Source: Mycolicibacterium chlorophenolicum
GTDB taxonomy: Bacteria > Actinomycetota > Actinomycetes > Mycobacteriales > Mycobacteriaceae
Direction of reading: 5' to 3'
NCBI RefSeq assembly: GCF_001044235.1
Contig: NZ_JYNL01000007.1
Coordinates: forward strand, 16,889 to 50,298
DNA: 33,410 bases
The notes beneath the pieces are model-generated. The model did no database searches. It saw only the letters and a list, made by a program, of their open reading frames with translations, and had not been told where the DNA came from. Position numbers and translations under genes: made by a program. Shown here piece by piece: positions 17,157 to 27,711 of the stretch. Position 1 is the stretch's first letter. Each line of letters starts with the position of its first letter.

Positions 17157-19745
17157 GGTCACGCTCGCCGGCACGATCGTGACCCGGACCGTGACGGCCA
17201 GGGTGCCGCCGTGCCCGTCGTCGACGGTCACGGTGAACGAGTCCCGCTTGTCGGCGAGAGGGGCCTTCGGCGCACCCGCGGCCGCGCGGGCCGCGTCGGT
17301 CGGGGTGTAGGTGAACTCCCCGGCGCTGGAGACGACGACGCTGCCCTTGTCGGTGACGGCGGTACCCCGGTAGGTCAGCAGATCGCCGTCGGCGTCGATG
17401 GCGCCGACGCGTCCGCTCACCACACCGGTGAGCGCGTCCGCGTCCGCCACGTAGGTGCCCCGTGTCGGCGCCCTGTTCACCGACGGTTTGATCGCCACCG
17501 TCACCGGGATGTCCAGCGTGCCGCCGTACCCGTCGGAGGCCGTGACGGTGAACGTGTCCTTCAGGTCGGCCTCGGTGGCGTTGTCGGCGGTGGCCTGGTG
17601 GCGCGCGACATCGCTGGGCGTGTAGGTGAACGTGCCGTCGGCGTTGACGACGACGGCGCCCTTGGCCGTCGGTCCGGACCCGGCGAACGTGAGCAGATCG
17701 CGGTCCGGGTCGGTCGCGGTGACCGCACCGGTGACCTTGCCGGTGAACGCACCCGGCTGGCTCGCGGTGTAGCCGCCGTCGGTCGGCGCCTGGTTCGGAC
17801 CACCCAGCGGCGCGATGCTCACGCGGACCGTCAGCGTCGTCGTCCCGCCGTGACCGTCGTCGACGGTCACCCGGAACGCGTCGGTCTTCGCCCACGACGG
17901 GGCGAAGGGGTTGCTCGCCTGTGCGCGGGCCGCCTCGGTGGGCGTGTAGGTGAAGACGCCGTCCTCGTCGATCTCGAGCGCGCCTTTGCGGGTCTTCGCC
18001 GGGAACCGGTAGGTGAACGGATCCCCGTCGGCGTCGACGGCGACGACGGTGCCCGTCAGCACCCCGGTGTTCGGGTTGGTGAACACATCGCGCGTCGCTG
18101 CCGTGGCCGGCGGCGTGTTGGCCGGCTTGATGCCCACGGTGACCAGGGTTCTGGTGATACCGCCGTGGTCGTCGGTGACCGTGACGAGGAAGGTGTCCTG
18201 CTTGTCGCGGCGGCTGGCGTCGTCGGCCGACGCCGCGTGGCGCGCCTGCGCGGACGGCGTGTAGACGAACCGGCCCTGGTCGTCGATGGTGACCGTGCCC
18301 CCCTTGGCCGACGGGGTGACGTCGTAGCTGACCGGATCACCGTTGGGGTCCTTCGCCCTGACCACGCCGGTGACGGTGTCGCTGAACAACGACGATCGGG
18401 TGCGCACCGTGACCGTCGGGTCGATGTTGTCCGGCTTGATCGGCACGGTGACGGTGACGGTGACCAGACCGCCGTAGCCGTCGGCGACCGTGACGTCGAA
18501 CGTGTCGGTCTTGTCGGCGTCCGTCGCATCGGCTGCCGCGGCGGCGTGCCGGGCCGCGTCGGTGGGGAGGTACGAGATGTGACCGTCCTCGTCGATCGTG
18601 ACGCTGCCACCCTTGGCCGTCGGGGAGACGGTGAAGGCGAACGAGTCCCCGTCGGCGTCGCGGACCCGGACCGAGGCGCGGACCTCGGCGCTGGTGAGGG
18701 ACACCCGCGGGGTGCTCACCGTGACTCTCGGGTCGGCGTTGGACGGCGACACCGCGACGGTGATCGGGACGAGGGTCGAACCGCCGGCGCCGTCGCTGAC
18801 GGTGAGCACGAAGGTGTCGGTCTTCGCGTCGTCGGTGGCACCCAGCGCTGCCGCGGCGTGCCGAGCCTGCCGGGTCGGCTTGTAGGTGAACGAGACGGTG
18901 CCGGCGTTCACCGAGACGGTCACGGAGCCCTTCCCCGGGGAGCTCGCCACCGCGGTCTGTGCGCCGGGGACGGCGACCGAACCCGTCACGACCCCCGCAT
19001 CGTCCGGGTCGTTCACCACCGGCAGCTCTGCGACCGGGTCCTGCGACGCGCTGACCAGGGCGGCCGTCTCGGTGTGGCCGAGCTGGCGGCGCGCGGCAGC
19101 GGCCAGCACCCACATCGCCGGGGACTCGGCCGGTGCCGTCGGCGCACCCCCGGGTGTCAGGAGCGTCGACAGCAGATCGGTGAGGCGGATCCGGGTGGTG
19201 GCTGCCGGCGGCTCGGGCACCACCTCGGCCGCGGCGGGGACGGCGGTCTCGACCACCGCGGGTGCCTCGTGGGGTGCCGGCTCGGGTTCAGGCTCAGGCT
19301 CGGTGTTGCGCGCGGGTTCGACCTCGGGCGCGTCCGGGGTCACGTCGGCCGGTGCGGTGTCGTCGGGTTCGCTTCGCGGCGTGCGGTCCACCGCCGGCGA
19401 CTCGTCCTTCGCCGGCGTGTGACGGAGTTTGCGGCCCTTCCGCTCCCGCGCCGGCGCGGGAGCGGGATCGGACTCCGCGCTCTCGGCGTCCTCGGCGTCG
19501 GCGGCCTCGTGGGAGGGGCCGTCGTCGGACGCGTGGGTGTCCCCGGCGTCGTCGGAGTCCTTGGCATCCGGCGCCGGATCGGCCTTCGCCGCGTCGTCGC
19601 CGCGGGACGACGGCCCGGCTACCGAACTGGTCGAATCGGTCGACTCATCGGCCCACGCGATTCCGGGGCAGGCCCCGATTCCGGTCCCCACACCGAGCGC
19701 CACAGCCAGCGCGCCGATCCTGCCGATATGCCTGGAAAACCCCAC
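17145..19745 (-). CDS. Exported repeat protein with six cadherin/VCBS-like Ig domains
   Basis: An 866-residue surface or secreted protein. Residues 1-32 form a Sec signal peptide with cleavage after AWA. Residues 33-240 are disordered, rich in Asp, Glu, Ala and Pro, with a basic patch (RERKGRKLRH) and a short Glu-Pro run. From about residue 245 six tandem domains of about 104 residues follow. Each contains DxDGD, KG-V-I-DGxFTYTP, ARxxA, K-DTFxVTV and DGxGG (at about 318, 422, 525, 629, 738 and 843), the layout of VCBS/cadherin-like bacterial Ig repeats, where the Asp clusters suggest calcium binding. The first repeat lacks the DxDGD motif. No C-terminal anchor is seen. The start is GTG with a G7 tract upstream. 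A role in adhesion or envelope structure is inference. Confidence 0.85.
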   Translation of the reverse strand: MGFSRHIGRIGALAVALGVGTGIGACPGIAWADESTDSTSSVAGPSSRGDDAAKADPAPDAKDSDDAGDTHASDDGPSHEAADAEDAESAESDPAPAPARERKGRKLRHTPAKDESPAVDRTPRSEPDDTAPADVTPDAPEVEPARNTEPEPEPEPAPHEAPAVVETAVPAAAEVVPEPPAATTRIRLTDLLSTLLTPGGAPTAPAESPAMWVLAAAARRQLGHTETAALVSASQDPVAELPVVNDPDDAGVVTGSVAVPGAQTAVASSPGKGSVTVSVNAGTVSFTYKPTRQARHAAAALGATDDAKTDTFVLTVSDGAGGSTLVPITVAVSPSNADPRVTVSTPRVSLTSAEVRASVRVRDADGDSFAFTVSPTAKGGSVTIDEDGHISYLPTDAARHAAAAADATDADKTDTFDVTVADGYGGLVTVTVTVPIKPDNIDPTVTVRTRSSLFSDTVTGVVRAKDPNGDPVSYDVTPSAKGGTVTIDDQGRFVYTPSAQARHAASADDASRRDKQDTFLVTVTDDHGGITRTLVTVGIKPANTPPATAATRDVFTNPNTGVLTGTVVAVDADGDPFTYRFPAKTRKGALEIDEDGVFTYTPTEAARAQASNPFAPSWAKTDAFRVTVDDGHGGTTTLTVRVSIAPLGGPNQAPTDGGYTASQPGAFTGKVTGAVTATDPDRDLLTFAGSGPTAKGAVVVNADGTFTYTPSDVARHQATADNATEADLKDTFTVTASDGYGGTLDIPVTVAIKPSVNRAPTRGTYVADADALTGVVSGRVGAIDADGDLLTYRGTAVTDKGSVVVSSAGEFTYTPTDAARAAAGAPKAPLADKRDSFTVTVDDGHGGTLAVTVRVTIVPASVTSAL

Positions 19746-19905
19746 GTGTTACCCCCCCGACAATTGCCCACACGGTCAATATCGGCTCATCCTAGGGACT
19801 CCAGCAACGAAAAATAGTTGCGTTCACCAAACTTTTCCGCCGTGTCTGCAAACTTGGGCGGAGGGGGACTTCGCTGAGGCTGCGCTCGCCGGAGCAAACC
19901 CGACG
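19746..19905 (-). other. Upstream region of the repeat-protein gene
   Basis: This 160-base gap lies between the end of doxX and the GTG of the repeat-protein gene. It holds the G-rich Shine-Dalgarno (19752-19758) and locally AT-rich sequence around 19800-19840, unusual for this window and likely to include the promoter. TAGGAT on the minus strand near 19790-19795 is a possible -10. No terminator with a T-run was seen. Confidence 0.35.
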
Positions 19906-20355
19906 TCAGCGCCGCGCCGCGACCGCCGGCCGCCGTCGCCCGTCGACCGACCAGGCGCCGGCGCCCATCGTCGCGAGGAGCAGGAACGCGAAGCAGAACA
20001 CGACGGCCAGTTCGCCGCCGTTGCCGCCGAGCTGGCCGTCGAAGGGCCAGAAGCTGGCCGGTTTGCCGCTGAACACGGCCCAGTGCTGCCAAAAGTACGC
20101 GACCGCCATCTCGCCGGAGGCGATGAACGCGGCGATGCGGGTGAGGAAACCGACGGTGATCAGGACGCCGAGCACGATCTCGAGGATGCCGGCGAACCAG
20201 AACGGCCACGTGCCCGACGGCACGGCCTGTCCGAGCGGCCAGCCGAACACCTTCATGGTGCCGTGCAGCAACAGCAGCACGCCGACGATGATCCGGAAGA
20301 GGCTCAAGACAGGGGAGGAGTAGGTGGCCAGGCGGGCGTCCAGTCTCTGGGTCAT
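19906..20355 (-). CDS. DoxX-family membrane protein
   Basis: A 149-residue integral membrane protein with four predicted helices: SLFRIIVGVLLLLHGTMKVFG, the segment after WPFWFAGILEIVLGVLI, a third around AAFIASGEMAVAYFW, and AVVFCFAFLLLATMGAGAW. This is the DoxX layout, including the LFRIIVG-HG--K-FG start and GxxEI in helix two. Mycobacterial DoxX proteins have been linked to redox and thiol stress complexes, but this copy has no such partners nearby. It starts nine bases after the transporter stop, with a -10 overlapping that stop. Confidence 0.85.
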   Translation of the reverse strand: MTQRLDARLATYSSPVLSLFRIIVGVLLLLHGTMKVFGWPLGQAVPSGTWPFWFAGILEIVLGVLITVGFLTRIAAFIASGEMAVAYFWQHWAVFSGKPASFWPFDGQLGGNGGELAVVFCFAFLLLATMGAGAWSVDGRRRPAVAARR

Positions 20356-20364
20356 GAGAGCAGA

Positions 20365-22569
<2,205 letters not shown>

Positions 22570-22613
22570 CCCCCAGCGGCTCCGAACGACACTGCGGGCC
22601 GCTGTGAGGTTGC

Positions 22614-23597
22614 TCAACGCACGGTGCTCGCGAGAGCGGACAGCGTCTCGGCCGAGGTGTACCGGGGCCGCCAGCCGAGCACCGCGGTGGCCTTGGCGGT
22701 GTCCATCACCACCGAGGTCCGGCCGGCGTGCAGCCACTCCAGGGCGGACGGCACGAACGGCAGGCGCGACAGGAGCTCCGAGGTCATCACCGCAGCCGCC
22801 CGCGGCACCCTCACCGGCTGCGCGCCGAAGGCCTCGGCCACCTGCGACATGGACACCACACCGTCACCGGCGATGTTGTACGCCCCGGGCGGGGCGGACG
22901 TCGTCGTCACCGCGAGCGTGATCGCGGCGGCGACGTCGTCGTGGTGCACCAGCTGCAGCGGCGTCCCGGGGTCGGGCAGCGGCCGCAGCAGGGGCAGCGC
23001 CCGCGTCACGCGGCGGACAGGCCCGGGCAGGTGGTTCCACGGCATGGCGTCGGCGAGCGCCGGCGCCTTCGGTCCGGCGACGATGCACGGCCGCAGCACG
23101 TACACCTCCAGGTCGGAGCCGTCGGTGATCTCGGCCAAAACCGCCTCGCACGCCGCCTTCTGCTCGGAGTAGTAGTGCTCGGCGGAACCGCGCGGGGCGA
23201 CGTCCTCGGTGAGGGGCACCGGGTTGTCGGCGTGATATCCGTAGGCGGCGACCGAGGAGGTGTAGACGAGCCGGCGCGGACGGGCCGCCGCGACGGTCGC
23301 CTCGAACACGTTGCGCGTGCCGGTCAGGTTGACCCGGGCACTCTCGGCGCGGGTGCCCATGATGATGAAGGCCAGGTGGACGACGACGTCGACGTCGGCG
23401 ACCAGATCGTCGACGGCGTCGCGGTCGAGGATGTCGCCCTGCCGGTAGACCGTCTTGCTCCAGCCTTCCGCGGCGGCGTCGAAGGGGCGGCGGGCCATGC
23501 CGACGATCGCGGTGACGTCGGGATGCTCCTCCAGCGCAGCGATCGCGGCCTTGCCGATCTCACCGGTGGGGCCCGTGACGCCGACGCGCAATGCCAT
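22614..23597 (-). CDS. NAD-dependent epimerase/dehydratase (extended SDR)
   Basis: A 327-residue Rossmann-fold protein. The nucleotide-binding motif GVTGPTGEIG is at residues 6-15, DILD and VVVHLAF follow, and the catalytic YxxxK appears as YYSEQK after the serine block VYTSSVAAYG. The extended C-terminal substrate domain (VHHDDVAAAI, then YNIAGDG) is typical of sugar-nucleotide or sterol-type epimerases, but the substrate cannot be assigned. ATG at 23595-23597 is chosen; no strong Shine-Dalgarno is seen. It lies downstream of the glnA1 terminator, so it is probably transcribed separately, followed by the transporter gene. Confidence 0.88.
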   Translation of the reverse strand: MALRVGVTGPTGEIGKAAIAALEEHPDVTAIVGMARRPFDAAAEGWSKTVYRQGDILDRDAVDDLVADVDVVVHLAFIIMGTRAESARVNLTGTRNVFEATVAAARPRRLVYTSSVAAYGYHADNPVPLTEDVAPRGSAEHYYSEQKAACEAVLAEITDGSDLEVYVLRPCIVAGPKAPALADAMPWNHLPGPVRRVTRALPLLRPLPDPGTPLQLVHHDDVAAAITLAVTTTSAPPGAYNIAGDGVVSMSQVAEAFGAQPVRVPRAAAVMTSELLSRLPFVPSALEWLHAGRTSVVMDTAKATAVLGWRPRYTSAETLSALASTVR

Positions 23598-23648
23598 GGC
23601 GGGCGAGTTTCCCGATCAGGCGTGGGCGAAACGCCGGCCGCGCTTTCG

Positions 23649-23704
23649 CGAGTGTGAAGGTGTCGTCACGAACGCCGTCGAGCGTGAACACAGCTTCACT
23701 CTCG
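23649..23704. repeat. Cluster of CGAGNGTGAA motifs between the epimerase gene and glnA1
   Basis: CGAGTGTGAA at 23649-23658 and CGAGCGTGAA at 23679-23688 lie exactly 30 bases apart on the plus strand. The complement of the same motif, TTCACTCTCG, is at 23695-23704. The outer copies can pair as an imperfect hairpin. The cluster lies in a 168-base non-coding gap upstream of the epimerase gene. Function unknown. Confidence 0.45.
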
Positions 23705-23711
23705 GCGCCAG

Positions 23712-23749
23712 GAAACAGAAACGCCCGCCCAGCATGAGCTGGACGGGCG
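23712..23749 (-). terminator. Intrinsic terminator of glnA1
   Basis: Reading the minus strand, CGCCCGTCCAGC, the loop TCAT, and GCTGGGCGGGCG form a 12-bp stem (one G-U pair), followed at once by TTTCTGTTT. It starts 16 bases after the glnA1 stop codon. Confidence 0.9.
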
Positions 23750-23765
23750 AATCCGTGCCGACGAC

Positions 23766-25202
23766 TTACACGTCGTAGTACAGCGAGAACTCGTAGGGGT
23801 GAGGCCGGATCTGGATCGGCATGATCTCGTTCTCCCGCTTGTAGCTGATCCAGGTCTCGATCAGGTCGGGGGTGAACACGCCGCCCTCGGTGAGGTACTC
23901 GTGGTCCTCCTCGAGCTTGTCGATCACCGACGCCAGCGACGTCGGCGCCTGCGGGATGTTCGCGGCCTCCTCGGGCGGCAGCTCGTAGAGATCCTTGTCG
24001 ACCGGCGCCAGCGGCTCGATCTTCTTCTTGATGCCGTCGATGCCGGCCATCAGCATCGCCGCGAACGCCAGGTACGGGTTGCCCGAGCTGTCCGGGCAGC
24101 GGAACTCGAGGCGCTTGGCCTTCGGGTTGTTGCCGGTGATCGGGATGCGGACGCAGGCGGACCGGTTGCGCTGGCTGTACACCAGGTTGATCGGTGCCTC
24201 GTAGCCCGGGACCAGACGCTTGTAGGAGTTCACCGTCGGGTTGGTGAACGCCAGCAGCGACGGCGCGTGGTGCAGGATGCCGCCGATGTAGTGACGGGCC
24301 AGATCCGACAGGCCGGCGTAGCCGGACTCGTCGTGGAACAGCGGCTTGCCGTCCTTCCACAGCGACTGGTGGGCGTGCATACCGGAGCCGTTGTCACCGA
24401 AGAGCGGCTTGGGCATGAACGTGACGGTCTTGCCGTTCTGCCACGCCGTGTTCTTGATGATGTATTTGAACAGCAGCACATCATCGGCCGCGTGCAGCAG
24501 CGTGTTGAACTTGTAGTTGATCTCGGCCTGCCCGGCGGTGCCCACCTCGTGGTGGCCGCGCTCGAGGACGAACCCGGCGTTCTGCAGGTTGGTGGCCATC
24601 TCGTCGCGCAGGTCGACGTAGTGGTCGTACGGCGCGACGGGGAAGTAGCCACCCTTGGGGCGGACCTTGTAGCCGCGGTTGGCGCTGCCGTCGGACTCGA
24701 ACGGCTCACCGGTGTTCCACCAGCCCGACTCGGAGTCGACCTCGTAGAACGTGCCGTTGATGCGCGAGTCGAAGGTCACCGAGTCGAAGATGTAGAACTC
24801 GGCCTCGGCGCCGAAGAACGCGGTGTCGGCGATGCCGGTGCTGGCCAGGTAGTTCTCGGCCTTGCGGGCGACGTTGCGCGGGTCGCGCGAGTAGGCCTCC
24901 CGGGTGAACGGGTCGTGGACGAAGAAGTTGATGTTCAGCGTCTTGGCCGCGCGGAACGGATCGATGCGCGCGGTCGCCGGGTCGGGCAGCAGCATCATGT
25001 CGGACTCGTGGATGGACTGGAATCCGCGCACCGACGACCCGTCGAACGCGAGGCCGTCCTCGAACACGCTCTCGTCGAATGCCGACGCCGGGATCGAGAA
25101 GTGCTGGACGACACCGGGCAGATCGCAGAAACGGATGTCGACGTACTCGACCTTCTCGTCCTTGATCAGCTTGATGATGTCGTCGGCGGTCTGTTCTGCC
25201 AC
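23766..25202 (-). CDS. glnA1: Glutamine synthetase type I (main, GlnE-regulated enzyme)
   Basis: A 478-residue dodecameric enzyme making glutamine from glutamate, ammonia and ATP. Length and sequence follow M. tuberculosis GlnA1 closely. Signatures include [61 protein letters not shown] and NRSACVRIP. The adenylylation tyrosine is Tyr406 in [11 protein letters not shown], the same number as in M. tuberculosis, so GlnE can regulate it. GTG at 25200-25202 is chosen because AAGGAG lies nine bases upstream; the open frame reaches 25250 but the extension crosses the ribosome binding site. A four-box GlnR operator lies upstream and a strong terminator downstream, so the gene is probably monocistronic. 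Confidence 0.98.
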   Translation of the reverse strand: MAEQTADDIIKLIKDEKVEYVDIRFCDLPGVVQHFSIPASAFDESVFEDGLAFDGSSVRGFQSIHESDMMLLPDPATARIDPFRAAKTLNINFFVHDPFTREAYSRDPRNVARKAENYLASTGIADTAFFGAEAEFYIFDSVTFDSRINGTFYEVDSESGWWNTGEPFESDGSANRGYKVRPKGGYFPVAPYDHYVDLRDEMATNLQNAGFVLERGHHEVGTAGQAEINYKFNTLLHAADDVLLFKYIIKNTAWQNGKTVTFMPKPLFGDNGSGMHAHQSLWKDGKPLFHDESGYAGLSDLARHYIGGILHHAPSLLAFTNPTVNSYKRLVPGYEAPINLVYSQRNRSACVRIPITGNNPKAKRLEFRCPDSSGNPYLAFAAMLMAGIDGIKKKIEPLAPVDKDLYELPPEEAANIPQAPTSLASVIDKLEEDHEYLTEGGVFTPDLIETWISYKRENEIMPIQIRPHPYEFSLYYDV

Positions 25203-25253
25203 TCTTTGCTCTCCTTTGACTTGGTAGCCCGCGGCTGACGCTATGGACACGAT

Positions 25254-25291
25254 GTTGCACCGCCGTCAACCGCATGTTGCGTGGACGTTAC
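25254..25291 (-). promoter_or_regulatory. GlnR operator (four phased half-boxes) upstream of glnA1
   Basis: On the minus strand the region reads GTAAC-n6-GCAAC-n6-TTGAC-n6-GCAAC, boxes at 25287-25291, 25276-25280, 25265-25269 and 25254-25258, each spaced 11 bases apart. This matches the published actinobacterial GlnR pattern gTnAC-n6-GaAAC repeated twice. It begins 52 bases upstream of the glnA1 start and could also affect the divergent RDD gene. The third box, TTGAC, could double as a -35. Confidence 0.75.
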
Positions 25292-25336
25292 GCATCCTCC
25301 GCGTCCGCCCCGCCGGGTGCACCGGCGGCCGGCACC

Positions 25337-25342
25337 TATCCT
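25337..25342 (+). promoter_or_regulatory. Leaderless -10 box (TATCCT) of the RDD gene
   Basis: TATCCT ends six bases before ATG at 25349. The GlnR operator ends 45 bases upstream of this hexamer. Confidence 0.6.
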
Positions 25343-25348
25343 GGCGGT

Positions 25349-25816
25349 ATGTCACGCGCGTCCGGTTCGGGTCTGGGGTCCTGGCTGTCGGGGCCGGGAA
25401 CTCCCGAGCCCGGCACCTATCCCGGTGAGCGGCTCGGACTGCCCAAGAGCGGCCCCGGCTCCATCGCCCGCTTCGGACGCCGCATCGCCGCGCTGTGCGT
25501 CGACTGGCTGGTGTCCTACGGGTTGGCGGCGCTGGCGATGACGGTGGGCCTGGTGTCACTGTCGGCCCTGTCGACCGTCGTGCTGGGCGTGTGGCTGGTG
25601 CTCGGGGTGGTGTCGGTCCGGCTGTTCGGCTTCTCGCCCGGCCAGTTCGCGCTGGGGCTGAAGGTGGTGGCCGTCGACGGGCATGGCTACGTGGGCGTGG
25701 GCCGGGCCCTGGCCCGCGGCCTGTTGATCGCACTGGTGATCCCCGCGCTGTTCACCGACTCCGATCTGCGCGGGCTGCACGACTTGGCGACCAAGACCGC
25801 CGTGGTGAAGCGGTAA
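25349..25816 (+). CDS. RDD-family membrane protein (Rv2219A-like)
   Basis: A 155-residue membrane protein. The N-terminal 37 residues are Gly/Pro/Ser-rich with a twice-used PGTYPGERLG-type phrase. The RDD domain follows: ARFGRRIAALCVDWLVSYGL holds the Arg and Asp of the family, then helices around SALSTVVLGVWLVLGVVSV and ALARGLLIALVIPALF, ending in LHDLATKTAVVKR, which supplies the last conserved Asp. RDD proteins are small polytopic membrane proteins of unclear function, some tied to ion or osmotic stress. Divergent from glnA1, as Rv2219A is next to glnA1 in M. tuberculosis. The start is fixed by the leaderless -10. Confidence 0.87.
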   Translation: MSRASGSGLGSWLSGPGTPEPGTYPGERLGLPKSGPGSIARFGRRIAALCVDWLVSYGLAALAMTVGLVSLSALSTVVLGVWLVLGVVSVRLFGFSPGQFALGLKVVAVDGHGYVGVGRALARGLLIALVIPALFTDSDLRGLHDLATKTAVVKR

Positions 25817-25821
25817 CCCGC

Positions 25822-27630
25822 TCACACCTGGTGCACGACCTTGCCGTTCACCATCGTCGTCGTCACGGTGGCGGCGTGGATGTCGTGCGGGTCGACGGCG
25901 AAGATGTCGCGGTCCAACACGATCAGATCGGCGAGCTTGCCGACCTCCACCGAGCCGACCTTGTCGTCGAGTCGGATCTGGTAGGCCGCGCCGAGCGTGT
26001 TGGCGTGCACCGCCTCCTCGACGGTGAGCCGCTGGTCGGCGGGCGCGAGCACCGGTGCGTCCGGCCGGCCGATCAACTGCCGGGTGACGCCGATCTGGAT
26101 CGAGTCGAGCGGCTTGTAGGTGGAGAAGTAGCCGGCGGCCGGCCAATCGGTGCCCAGGGAGATGCGGCCGCCTGAGCGCAGCACGTCCTGCGTGCGGTAC
26201 AGCAGATCCTGGCGTGGCCGGCCGTACCGGGCGGCCAGATTCTCCAGGGTGTCCGGGTCGGCCGACATCCAGTTCGCGGAGAACTGCGCGATGACCCCGA
26301 GGGTGCCGAACCGCCGGCTGTCGGGATCCTCGACGTAGACGAGGTGGGCGATCGTGTGGCGGCGGTCGCGGGGCGGATTCGCCGCCGCGGCCGCCTCGAT
26401 CGCGTCGAGCGCGGTGCGGGCCGTTCGCTCACCGCAGGCGTGGACGTGGACGTCCAGGCCCGCCGCGTCGACCGCGCCGATCAGCTGCCGCCACTGCTGC
26501 TCGCTGAACGGGGAGCCGCCGGTGGAGTCCGGCTTGTCGGCGTACGGCTCGAGCAGCCAGGCGGTGTAGCCCTCCTGCGTGCCGTCGCCGATCACCTTCA
26601 CCACACCGACACTGACCAGCTCGGTCGAGATCCGGTCGCGCAGCGCGGTGATCGCGGCGACCGCGTCGTCGACCGGCGGCGACTTGACGCTGTAGGACGC
26701 GACCACCCGGACCGGCAACGCGCCCCGGGCCTCGACCTCGGTGTACAACGCGATCAGCGCGCCCTGGTCGCCGCCGATCGGCGGCACACCGGCGTCGAAC
26801 AGCGACGTGATGCCGGCCGCGGACGCTTTCGGGAGCCACCCGGTGAGCAACGTCTTCATGGTGTCCGTCGAGATCGGCTCGATCGCGTTGACGATCCCCA
26901 GCACGGCGTCCACCTCGAGGACGTAGCCGGTCGGGTCCCCGTTCTCGTCGCGCACGTAGTAGCTGAAGCCCGGGATCGGGTCCTGCGAGGCGCGGGTCAC
27001 CCCGGCGATCTCCAGTGCCTTGCTGTTGGCCCACAGGCTGTGCCCGTCGATGGCGAAGAAGAAGCCCGGCCGGTCGGGCAGGACGCCGTCCAGGTCGGCC
27101 CGAGTCGGCCCCTGCGGGCCGAACATGTCGACGCGCCAACCGAATCCGCGCACCGGTCCGTCGGGGTTGGCTTTCGCGTAGGCGGCGATCGCGTCCAGCG
27201 CGTCCTGGCCGGTCGGCACCTGCAGGTCGACGCCGCTGGTCAGGAACGCGCCGAGGAACGGGTGGATGTGGCCTTCCACGAACCCGGGCAGCATCAGCGC
27301 GCCGCCGAGGTCGATCACCCGGGTGTCGGGGCCGGCCAGCGCCATCGCCCCCGCGCTGTCGCCGACGTAGCTGATCGTGGTGCCGGTGACCGCGACGGCC
27401 TCGGCCCACGGCGCCGCCTCGTTGACGGTGTGGATGCGTCCGTTGTGGAAGACGGTGTCCGCCCGGTCGGGTGCGGGGCGCTCACCGGCCTGCGTGCCCG
27501 ATCCCGCCGAACACGCACTCGCGGTCGCGACGACGGCCGTCGACAACGCGGCCGCCCGCAGCATGCTGCGGCGACTGATGGACGTCCCGAACGCAGCGAA
27601 ATGCGGCGCCCACTCACACGCAGTGCACAT
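25822..27630 (-). CDS. Exported amidohydrolase (YtcJ-like, amidohydrolase 3 family), predicted Tat substrate
   Basis: A 602-residue metal-dependent hydrolase. After an odd leader with Cys2, Cys5 and His10, a twin-arginine motif SRRSML (residues 19-24) and a hydrophobic stretch end in TASAC, so it is a probable Tat-exported lipoprotein. The YtcJ-type barrel follows: ligands HIH in VEGHIHPF, HVH in LDVHVHACGERT, IAHLVYVEDPD, then GTDWP and the C-terminal VGKLADLIVLDRD. Relatives hydrolyse amide or carbamate bonds in diverse small molecules; the substrate is unknown. ATG at 27628-27630 has GGGGGAGA about six bases upstream. It lies 81 bases after the DUF4191 gene, separated by a hairpin. M. tuberculosis has no such gene between Rv2219 and Rv2219A. 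Confidence 0.87.
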   Translation of the reverse strand: MCTACEWAPHFAAFGTSISRRSMLRAAALSTAVVATASACSAGSGTQAGERPAPDRADTVFHNGRIHTVNEAAPWAEAVAVTGTTISYVGDSAGAMALAGPDTRVIDLGGALMLPGFVEGHIHPFLGAFLTSGVDLQVPTGQDALDAIAAYAKANPDGPVRGFGWRVDMFGPQGPTRADLDGVLPDRPGFFFAIDGHSLWANSKALEIAGVTRASQDPIPGFSYYVRDENGDPTGYVLEVDAVLGIVNAIEPISTDTMKTLLTGWLPKASAAGITSLFDAGVPPIGGDQGALIALYTEVEARGALPVRVVASYSVKSPPVDDAVAAITALRDRISTELVSVGVVKVIGDGTQEGYTAWLLEPYADKPDSTGGSPFSEQQWRQLIGAVDAAGLDVHVHACGERTARTALDAIEAAAAANPPRDRRHTIAHLVYVEDPDSRRFGTLGVIAQFSANWMSADPDTLENLAARYGRPRQDLLYRTQDVLRSGGRISLGTDWPAAGYFSTYKPLDSIQIGVTRQLIGRPDAPVLAPADQRLTVEEAVHANTLGAAYQIRLDDKVGSVEVGKLADLIVLDRDIFAVDPHDIHAATVTTTMVNGKVVHQV

Positions 27631-27651
27631 GACCCGTCTCCCCCCGGGCGC

Positions 27652-27680
27652 GGCGCCCGCAGCGAATTGTCGCGGGCGCC
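27652..27680 (-). terminator. GC-rich hairpin between the DUF4191 gene and the amidohydrolase gene
   Basis: GGCGCCCGC (27652-27660) and GCGGGCGCC (27672-27680) form a perfect 9-bp stem with an 11-base loop. No T-run follows. It may be a terminator without a U-tract for the lip operon, or a structure in the amidohydrolase leader. Confidence 0.45.
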
Positions 27681-27711
27681 AGGGGGTGTGGCAAGCGCGG
27701 CGCGCGGGGAG

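Noticed and set aside
17211..19817. An 868-codon plus-strand frame opposite the repeat protein, with repetitive sequence.
   Set aside because: Its repetitiveness mirrors the six repeats on the other strand; there is no signal peptide, domain or start context.
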